From NCBI GenBank assembly GCA_965199055.1, contig CBDAQR010000003.1:2356001-2420000 (forward strand): a stretch of DNA of 64,000 nucleotides, given 5' to 3'. The position numbers and the translations under genes were made by a program. Source of the stretch: CBDAQR01 sp965199055. Its GTDB lineage: Bacteria; Pseudomonadota; Gammaproteobacteria; Pseudomonadales; Halieaceae. Each line of letters opens with the position of its first letter. The first letter of the stretch is position 1. Below are positions 54,134-60,853 of the stretch, piece after piece. The notes beneath the pieces were generated by a model that was not told where the DNA came from, made no database searches, and saw only the letters and a program-made list of their open reading frames with translations.

Positions 54134-54975
54134 TCCTCACCTGCCAGGCTGATCCAGTCGTTGTACTCGTAGCTGCACGCCTTGACGGCGCGGTTGTAGG
54201 CGCTCTCGGCGCGGCTCTGCCACTCATCGCCGAGCCAGATCATTTCGTAGGTGCCGGGGACGAACAGGTGTGTGTTGGCTTTGCCGTAGAGGTACGCGAA
54301 GAAGTCCCTCGTGATCCAGTCGTACCAGAAGTAGCCGTTCTTGCCCCAGGGGCATTGCTGCAAGAAATCTGCCGCAAGCAGCTCGATACAAAATGATTTG
54401 AGCGGCACGTTGCAGTAGGTCTGCCATCCCTTCATCATCATGATGAGGGGCCGCAGATTGCTGCTGTAATTGTCGTTGACCGTTGCGATGTGCGCGAGTT
54501 CGGCCTTCGGGTCGGCAGTCTTGTACCGACCGCCATCGTGCGTATCGCAAATCCAGTATTGGCCGCTCTGAAGCAGGAAGGCGGGTGCGACTTCGACGCT
54601 CATGCGGTTGAAGCTGACCACGACCACCTGGCCGTCGCCGCGCAGGTTGGTGTTGGGATAGGTGCCTTGAAGGACGTGCCGAACCTCCTGAAGAAGGGCT
54701 GACTGCTTGTTCCACTGCACGGATTCAAAGCGCAGATACACTTCGTAGGGCAGAACAAAATAGAGATCGATATCGCGGGGCGGACGTGTCCGCGTGTATT
54801 TGCCCCACGACCCGATCAGGAAGCTGTTCGCCAATTCAGATGACGATCCGTAATAGTGGCTGTTGAGCGACCGGCGTACGCCTGCATGGTGGTTCGTTCC
54901 TTCGTTGACCTGATCGTCGGTCAGACGGAGGTTTTGATGGAACGTACGGAAACGCGCAGTGACACCGGCCCACAT
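54091..54975 (-). CDS. SMODS/CD-NTase-like nucleotidyltransferase
   Basis: 294 residues. The nucleotidyltransferase motif is GSWGKYTRTRPPRDIDLYFV: Gly55-Ser56 followed by Asp68 and Asp70. The third acidic position (VEVAPA, Glu128) has Glu instead of the usual Asp. A helical OAS-like C-terminal domain follows (LIMMMKGWQTYCNVPLKSFC). Such enzymes make cyclic oligonucleotide alarms in CBASS defence; the linked SLATT protein would be the effector. No separate cyclic-nucleotide sensor or Cap2/Cap3 is present, so it fits the minimal SMODS-SLATT arrangement. Confidence 0.83.
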   Translation of the reverse strand: MWAGVTARFRTFHQNLRLTDDQVNEGTNHHAGVRRSLNSHYYGSSSELANSFLIGSWGKYTRTRPPRDIDLYFVLPYEVYLRFESVQWNKQSALLQEVRHVLQGTYPNTNLRGDGQVVVVSFNRMSVEVAPAFLLQSGQYWICDTHDGGRYKTADPKAELAHIATVNDNYSSNLRPLIMMMKGWQTYCNVPLKSFCIELLAADFLQQCPWGKNGYFWYDWITRDFFAYLYGKANTHLFVPGTYEMIWLGDEWQSRAESAYNRAVKACSYEYNDWISLAGEEWQTIFGNQIPQTV

Positions 54976-54986
54976 TTACTTTCCTC

Positions 54987-56078
54987 CTACGCCGCCGCGC
55001 CTGACGGCGGCTGTGCGCTGTCGGGCATCAGCGCCGATTCAAGAGCTGTGACGACGCGCAGGCAGATGTCCCCAAACCGTCGGGTCTCGTCGCCGATCAG
55101 GGCGACCGTCTCGCCGGGCTGCTCCGTCTGCGTCAGTTCGGCGTAGTGCTCGTCCGCGACCCCGAGGTTATGCCCGATGACGTGGCGCTTCTGGATGTTG
55201 ATGCGCAGCAGCTCCAGGTCAGCCGGTGCAAGGTCCTCAAACGGATCGATGCCGAGCGAGGCGAATTTCGCCCGCGCCCGGTCGATATTCTGGAAGGCGT
55301 TGCCGATTTGCTTTTTGGCACAGAGCGTTTCGGCCTGCGCGGGTAGGCGCTCGCGGACTAGATAGCGGTAAATAGTCTTCAGTACCGTCTCGAAAGCGGT
55401 CAGCACGTCCTCGTGGGCATTGCCCATCAGGCGATAAGCGAGTTCCGGTTTTCCTGCCTCGTCCTGCGCCTGCGCGAGCGCGATCTGGTCGGCGACCAAG
55501 GCAAACTCGCGCCGGAAATGCAGCGCGAGGTTCGGCACGCCGCAATCGGGGCAGAAGAGCGCGATGGCATAGACCGCGTAGGCCCGACGGCAGATGTCGC
55601 ATTCGAGGTCGCGGAGCAGGTCTTCACGAAGGGCAAGAGGACGCGGGCGCCGGCGCGGCTTGAAATCCATCGTGATGTTGATGAAGCTGTTGCGCGGCTG
55701 CCGCCGGTTGAAATCTTTCGCCATGTCGGCGAGATGATCTTCAACGTCGGCGGCAAACTCCCACTTGATCTGCTTTTTGATCGCCTCGATGTCATCGACG
55801 TGAACGAAACCCTCGTCGTGGGCGATCGTGCCGGAATAGGGACAGACGGTCGCGCCCGGTCCTGGCGAGCGCCGAATGCGATGACCATGTTCGGGGGCGA
55901 TGATTCTCTCGTCCGGCGCCTCACCGATCAGGAACAGGCGTGGCACCGCGTCCGGATTCGGCGAATACTGATAGACCTTGCCGGACGGGCTGCGGGGCGG
56001 CGGATAAGACAGCTCCATCCTGTCCCGCGTACCGCCAACCCGATACCGCTCAAGGCGGCGTAAACGAAAATCCTTCAC
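54987..56078 (-). CDS. Zinc-ribbon protein with a C-terminal HEPN-like domain
   Basis: 363 residues. The middle has CDIC (near 181) and CPDC (near 196), a zinc-ribbon pattern, plus an earlier VCPYSG. The C-terminal half is helical and holds the HEPN-style Rx4H motif RHVIGH within NIQKRHVIGHNLGVADEHYA. HEPN proteins are often metal-independent RNases in toxin and defence systems, so this could be the RNA-cutting part of the operon. It precedes the nucleotidyltransferase by 11 bases. I know no named family with this layout; role inferred only from motif and position. Confidence 0.6.
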   Translation of the reverse strand: MKDFRLRRLERYRVGGTRDRMELSYPPPRSPSGKVYQYSPNPDAVPRLFLIGEAPDERIIAPEHGHRIRRSPGPGATVCPYSGTIAHDEGFVHVDDIEAIKKQIKWEFAADVEDHLADMAKDFNRRQPRNSFINITMDFKPRRRPRPLALREDLLRDLECDICRRAYAVYAIALFCPDCGVPNLALHFRREFALVADQIALAQAQDEAGKPELAYRLMGNAHEDVLTAFETVLKTIYRYLVRERLPAQAETLCAKKQIGNAFQNIDRARAKFASLGIDPFEDLAPADLELLRINIQKRHVIGHNLGVADEHYAELTQTEQPGETVALIGDETRRFGDICLRVVTALESALMPDSAQPPSGAAA

Positions 56079-56095
56079 GGGCCACCCCCTTTCTC

Positions 56096-56335
56096 CTAAT
56101 GCTTCTTGTCCCGCGGCGGGTTCGGGTCGTTACCGGGCGGCACCGTGTCGGAGTCGCGCCACCTGCCATCCCGCCCCTGGATGCGGACTTCACCGCCCCC
56201 GAGGTTGCGAACCGTCTGCTTCGCGGCCTGCTCGGCATCGCGCTGCCGACCGTGAACGCTGCTGGTGCGTTCGCTGCTGGGCGCCTTCACCGCCCAGCCC
56301 TTCGGGTGCTTTGTCACATATCGATCGGGCATCAC
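56096..56335 (-). CDS. DUF2188 family protein
   Basis: 79 residues, MMPDRYVTKHPKGWAVKAPS with the DUF2188 end GGGEVRIQGRDGRWRDSDTV. A small basic protein of unknown role. First gene of the leftward operon, 17 bases before the zinc/HEPN gene; adjacent on the right to the divergent regulator promoter. Confidence 0.78.
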   Translation of the reverse strand: MMPDRYVTKHPKGWAVKAPSSERTSSVHGRQRDAEQAAKQTVRNLGGGEVRIQGRDGRWRDSDTVPPGNDPNPPRDKKH

Positions 56336-56432
56336 GCCCCCTTTCTGTTGACTGGACCATAAAGATACGTATATAAAATAGGCGCGCGGATGTCAATCGC
56401 GAGTAGTTTCTATACCCTTCAAAGGAGCCAGA
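56336..56432. promoter_or_regulatory. Divergent promoter region between the two defence operons
   Basis: A 97-bp AT-rich gap with the perfect palindrome ATACGTAT (56363-56370) followed by a TATAAAAT -10-like box, then AAAGGAGCC before the regulator ATG. WYL regulators of this type bind palindromes in such gaps, so one site may control both operons. Confidence 0.55.
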
Positions 56433-57341
56433 ATGCGCTGGGGCGTCGAACAAAGGCTCGAATTCATTGAGTTCCGCCTGTTTTGGGAAGGGTCGATCAA
56501 CCGCGCCGACCTGACGGATTTTTTCGGCGTGTCGGTGCCGCAGGCGTCAAAAGACCTGAACCTGTACCAGGAGCGCGCGCCCGGAAACATGGAGTACGAC
56601 AAGCGGAGCAAGCGCTACGTGGCGGCGGACCAGTTCGTTCTCCGGTTTCTCAACCCCGATCCGTATGTATATCTCGCGCAGCTTCGCTCGGTCGCCGAAG
56701 GCACGGCCGCCCCTCATGAATCATGGATTGCAAGGCTTCCCGAGGCTGATGTTGCGCTGACGCCAAAGCGCGGTATCGACATCGAAGTCCTGCGCCGGGT
56801 CCTTGATGCGGTGCGCGGCGGCAACTCTATCGAGGTGCTCTACCAGTCCATGAACAGGCAGCGGCCCGATCCGGTCTGGCGACGGATCACGCCGCACGCC
56901 TTCGGCTATGACGGATTTCGCTGGCATGCACGCAGCTACTGCCACCTGGAGCATAAGTTCAAAGACTTCCTGTTGCCGCGCATCCTTGATGTGCGCAGCA
57001 AAGGCAAGCCCGTCGCAACCGGTGAGTCGGACTGGCTCTGGAACAACTATTTCGACATCATCATCGGGCCGCATCCCGATTTGACGGAAAGCCAGCAGGC
57101 CGTCGTCGAGAAGGACTATGGAATGAGCAACGGCAACGCTGTCCTTCCGGTTCGCTATGCCATGTTGTTCTACGTTCTCAAGCGGCTTGGATTACTTGGT
57201 GATGCGGAGAAGGAAGACCCCAGGCGGCAACATATAGTTGCGCTGAATAAAGATGATGTGCGGAATGCACTAAACAAAGCGAACAATTTACAAAACATTG
57301 GCAAAATTAAAGAGAGTATTGTTTCGGGGGACGATTTATGA
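56433..57341 (+). CDS. WYL-domain transcription regulator (BrxR/CapW-like)
   Basis: 302 residues. The N-terminal winged HTH (MRWGVEQRLEFIEFRLFWEG; INRADLTDFFGVSVPQASKD) is followed by a WYL domain (NSIEVLYQSMNRQRPDPVWR, ITPHAFGYDGFRWHARSYCH) and a C-terminal extension. This order matches BrxR/CapW, autoregulated repressors at the front of BREX, CBASS and other defence loci. Its stop overlaps the helicase start by four bases, so it reads as the first gene of the rightward operon. Confidence 0.9.
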   Translation: MRWGVEQRLEFIEFRLFWEGSINRADLTDFFGVSVPQASKDLNLYQERAPGNMEYDKRSKRYVAADQFVLRFLNPDPYVYLAQLRSVAEGTAAPHESWIARLPEADVALTPKRGIDIEVLRRVLDAVRGGNSIEVLYQSMNRQRPDPVWRRITPHAFGYDGFRWHARSYCHLEHKFKDFLLPRILDVRSKGKPVATGESDWLWNNYFDIIIGPHPDLTESQQAVVEKDYGMSNGNAVLPVRYAMLFYVLKRLGLLGDAEKEDPRRQHIVALNKDDVRNALNKANNLQNIGKIKESIVSGDDL

Positions 57342-60300
57342 CCGCCCTTGAAGACATTAAAAGCGGCGCGATCGTTCGCGGGATCGCTCCGAACCAAGCC
57401 GTGCAGATTGTTTCGGTCGAATGGATCGGAGACCAGGCGCTGAACGTCGTGTTCCGCGACCAGAACGGCTCTGTCGCGGAACGAACCGTTTACAGGGACG
57501 ATGAACGTCATCTCGATCTCGACGCGCGGGGCCGTCCGTGGTCATTTGACGCCGATGGCGCACTGCTGCGGCTCGTTACCGAGGCGAATCGCATCAAGCT
57601 CGCGCACTACTTCGATCCCTACCTTGCGATTCACACGAGTCTGGTCGATCCGCTGCCCCACCAGATTTCGGCGGTATATGGCGAGATGCTGCCGCGCCAG
57701 CCGCTGCGCTTCCTGCTCGCAGACGATCCGGGAGCCGGCAAGACCATCATGGCCGGCCTGCTCATGAAAGAGCTGATCGCCCGCAGCGATCTTGATCGCT
57801 GCTTGGTCGTGGCCCCCGGCAGTCTCGTCGAGCAGTGGGAGGACGAACTTGGCGAGAAGTTCAATCTCGAATTCGATATCCTGACGCGGGACATGACCGA
57901 GACCTCGCGCTCGGGCAACCCGTTCAATGACCGGGACCGCCTGATCGTCCGGCTCGATGTTCTGGCCCGGAACGACGAGCTACAGGAGAAACTGCTCAAG
58001 TCCCACGAATGGGACCTGATCATCTGTGACGAAGCCCACCGCATGTCGGCGACCTATTTCGGCGGCGATGTCAAATACACCAAGCGTTACCAGACCGGCC
58101 AGAAGCTGGGACAGATTTGCCGTCATCTGCTGCTGATGTCGGCAACGCCGCACAACGGCAAGGAAGAGGACTTCCAGCTCTTCATGGCCCTGCTCGACGG
58201 CGACCGGTTCGAAGGGCGCTTCCGCGACGGCGTCCACTATGCCGACACCGAAGACATGATGCGTCGGCTCACCAAGGAAGAGCTGTTGCGATTTGACGGA
58301 CGGCCGCTGTTTCCCGAGCGGCGCGCCTACACCGTCAAATACGATCTCTCGCCAAAGGAAGCGGCACTCTACACAGCCGTCACGGATTACGTGCGGACCG
58401 AGATGAACCGCGTCCAGCGGTTCACCGAGACGGACGGCAAGAAGCGCAACAATGTCGGCTTCGCGCTACAGATTTTGCAGCGGCGTCTCGCCTCTTCTCC
58501 CGCCGCGATCTACCAGTCGCTCAAACGTCGCCGCGAGCGTCTTGAGAATGAACTCGCCGAAGCGCGCCTCGCCGCGAAAGGCAGCCGGGCATCGTTCGAC
58601 ACGGATGGCGTCAGTGATGAAATCCTCCGCAACATCGAGGAATACGGCCAGGAGGAAGTTGACGAGCTCGAAGAGCTGATTTCGACCGGCGTAACAACCG
58701 CGGAAACGGTCGAGCAGCTTGCCATCGAAGTCGAGACGCTCAAGCATCTCGAAGAGACGGCGCTGAACGTGCTACGCTCCGGCGAAGACACGAAGTGGCA
58801 ACAGCTCAATCGCATCCTTGATGACGATCTGATGATCGACAAGGACGGCAACCGCCGCAAGCTGATCATCTTCACCGAACCGAAGGACACGCTGCACTAC
58901 CTGTTCGACAAGGTTCGGGCGCGGCTCGGTAAACCCGAAGCCGTCGATGTCATTCATGGCGGTGTGACGCGCGAAGAGCGCCGGAAAGTCATCGAGCGCT
59001 TCATGCAGGATCGCGACCTGCTCGTGCTGATCGCCAATGATGCCGCCGGCGAGGGCGTGAACCTTCAACGCGGTCACCTGATGGTCAACTACGATTTGCC
59101 CTGGAACCCCAACAAGATCGAGCAGCGCTTTGGCCGCATCCACAGGATTGGCCAGACGGAAGTCTGCCATCTCTGGAACATCGTCGCGGCCGATACGCGC
59201 GAGGGCGAAGTTTATGGCCGGCTTCTCGAAAAGCTCGAAGCCGCCCGCGAAGCGCTGGGTGGGCGTGTGTACGACGTGCTGGGCGAGCTGTTCGAGGGTG
59301 TCGCGCTGAAAGACCTGCTGTTTGAAGCCATCCAGTACGGCGAACAGGACGAAGTCAGAGAGCGCCTGTTCAGACAGGTTGACGGCGCCGTGGACCAGCA
59401 ACATCTGTTGGACCTGCTCAAGCGCCGCGCGCTCACGAACGATACGATGCCGGAAGCGAAGGTACAGGAACTCCGGCTCGAAATGGAACGCGCCGAAGCG
59501 CAAAGGCTCCAGCCGCACCATATCCAGAGCTTCTTCGTCGAAGCGTTTCAGCAACTCGGCGGCAAGCTCAAACCGCGCGAAGAAGGCCGCTGGGAGATCA
59601 CGCACGTCCCGATGCGCATTCGCGAACGTGACCGGCAGATCGGCACCGGCGCGCCCGTACAAAAGAAGTATGAGCGCATCTGCTTCGAGAAGAGCAAGAT
59701 CAACCAGCAGCCCATTGCCACCTTCGTTTGCCCCGGTCACCCGCTGCTCGAAGCCGTTATCAGCATCATCCGTGAAGACTACGATCAGCTCATGAAACAG
59801 GGCTCGGTCCTGGTCGATGAGACAGATGATGGGACCGAGCTCTCGGCAATTTTCCTGCTCGAACACAGCGTTCAGAACGGCTGTCACACCAGTACTGGCA
59901 GGCCGCATATCATTTCGCAAAAACTGCAATTCGCTGCGATCGACAAGGCCGGCACGACAACCAATGCCGGCATCGCCCCGCACCTCAATCTACGTCCGGC
60001 TAAGGCGGACGAGATCACGCTGGTCGAGGATGATCTAAAAGCGGATTGGCTGACTTCCGATCTGGAAAAATTAGTGGTGAACTTCGCGACGGTCGAACTC
60101 GCGCAGCACCATGTCGCCGAAGTCAAAGCCCGCCGCTTGCCCGAAATCGACAAGGTCGAGCAGGAAGTCAAAGCACGGCTCAAGAAAGAGATCAACTGTT
60201 GGGACAGCCGGGCCTTCGAGCTTCAGGAAGAAGAGAAAGCGGGCAAGAAAACCCGCCTGAACTGGCAAAATGCGCAGCGCCGCGCCGAAGACCTCGCCGA

Positions 60301-60853
60301 GCGGCTGAAGCGTCGGCAAGTACAGCTCGAAGAAGAGCGCTTTATCACCTCGCAGCCACCGCGCGTGCGCGGCGGCATGGTTGTCATCCCGCGCGGCTTG
60401 CTCGAAGAGCGGCAAGGCGCTCAGGCACAGGAGGGCATGGCACCGCCAGGATTCGCAGAAGACTCCGAGGCTCGGCGCAAGATTGAAATAGCTGCGATGA
60501 ATGCGGTGATGGACGCGGAAAAGGCGCTGGGCAATGTGCCGACGGACGTCTCAGCGCAGAAGATCGGCTACGACATAGCCTCCTTCAGTCCGACCTCGCA
60601 GCATCTGCGATTCATTGAAGTCAAAGGCCGTGTCGATGGCGCAGACGCCGTTATAATCACGCGCCAGGAAGTCATCACTTCGCTGCACGAACCCGACAAG
60701 TACATCCTCGCGATCGTCCAAATCGCCAACGGCTTTGCACGACAGCCACGCTATGTGCGTGGCGCACTCGACGATCGCGAACCCCGCTTCGATCAAAGCG
60801 CCATCCAATACAACATCAACAGCCTGCTGGAGCGGGCGGAGGAACCCGCATGA
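57338..60853 (+). CDS. SNF2-type helicase with C-terminal DUF3883 domain (DISARM DrmD-like)
   Basis: 1171 residues. SF2 core: Walker A LADDPGAGKT (residues 128-136), DEAH (231-234), motif III MSATPHNGKEEDF, motif V/VI NDAAGEGVNLQRG and WNPNKIEQRFGRIHRIGQTE. A coiled-coil region (about 380-500) lies in the middle. The C-terminal part ends with a DUF3883 fold (IGYDIASFSPTSQHLRFIEV, KGRVDGADAVIITRQE), distantly nuclease-like. In class 1 DISARM and related loci such a helicase is coupled with a methylase, as here (4-bp overlap). Start at MTALEDIKSG overlaps the regulator. Confidence 0.87.
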   Translation: MTALEDIKSGAIVRGIAPNQAVQIVSVEWIGDQALNVVFRDQNGSVAERTVYRDDERHLDLDARGRPWSFDADGALLRLVTEANRIKLAHYFDPYLAIHTSLVDPLPHQISAVYGEMLPRQPLRFLLADDPGAGKTIMAGLLMKELIARSDLDRCLVVAPGSLVEQWEDELGEKFNLEFDILTRDMTETSRSGNPFNDRDRLIVRLDVLARNDELQEKLLKSHEWDLIICDEAHRMSATYFGGDVKYTKRYQTGQKLGQICRHLLLMSATPHNGKEEDFQLFMALLDGDRFEGRFRDGVHYADTEDMMRRLTKEELLRFDGRPLFPERRAYTVKYDLSPKEAALYTAVTDYVRTEMNRVQRFTETDGKKRNNVGFALQILQRRLASSPAAIYQSLKRRRERLENELAEARLAAKGSRASFDTDGVSDEILRNIEEYGQEEVDELEELISTGVTTAETVEQLAIEVETLKHLEETALNVLRSGEDTKWQQLNRILDDDLMIDKDGNRRKLIIFTEPKDTLHYLFDKVRARLGKPEAVDVIHGGVTREERRKVIERFMQDRDLLVLIANDAAGEGVNLQRGHLMVNYDLPWNPNKIEQRFGRIHRIGQTEVCHLWNIVAADTREGEVYGRLLEKLEAAREALGGRVYDVLGELFEGVALKDLLFEAIQYGEQDEVRERLFRQVDGAVDQQHLLDLLKRRALTNDTMPEAKVQELRLEMERAEAQRLQPHHIQSFFVEAFQQLGGKLKPREEGRWEITHVPMRIRERDRQIGTGAPVQKKYERICFEKSKINQQPIATFVCPGHPLLEAVISIIREDYDQLMKQGSVLVDETDDGTELSAIFLLEHSVQNGCHTSTGRPHIISQKLQFAAIDKAGTTTNAGIAPHLNLRPAKADEITLVEDDLKADWLTSDLEKLVVNFATVELAQHHVAEVKARRLPEIDKVEQEVKARLKKEINCWDSRAFELQEEEKAGKKTRLNWQNAQRRAEDLAERLKRRQVQLEEERFITSQPPRVRGGMVVIPRGLLEERQGAQAQEGMAPPGFAEDSEARRKIEIAAMNAVMDAEKALGNVPTDVSAQKIGYDIASFSPTSQHLRFIEVKGRVDGADAVIITRQEVITSLHEPDKYILAIVQIANGFARQPRYVRGALDDREPRFDQSAIQYNINSLLERAEEPA

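Noticed and set aside
58772..59983. 403-codon minus-strand ORF
   Set aside because: Antisense to the helicase gene with intact SF2 motifs; mirror frame.
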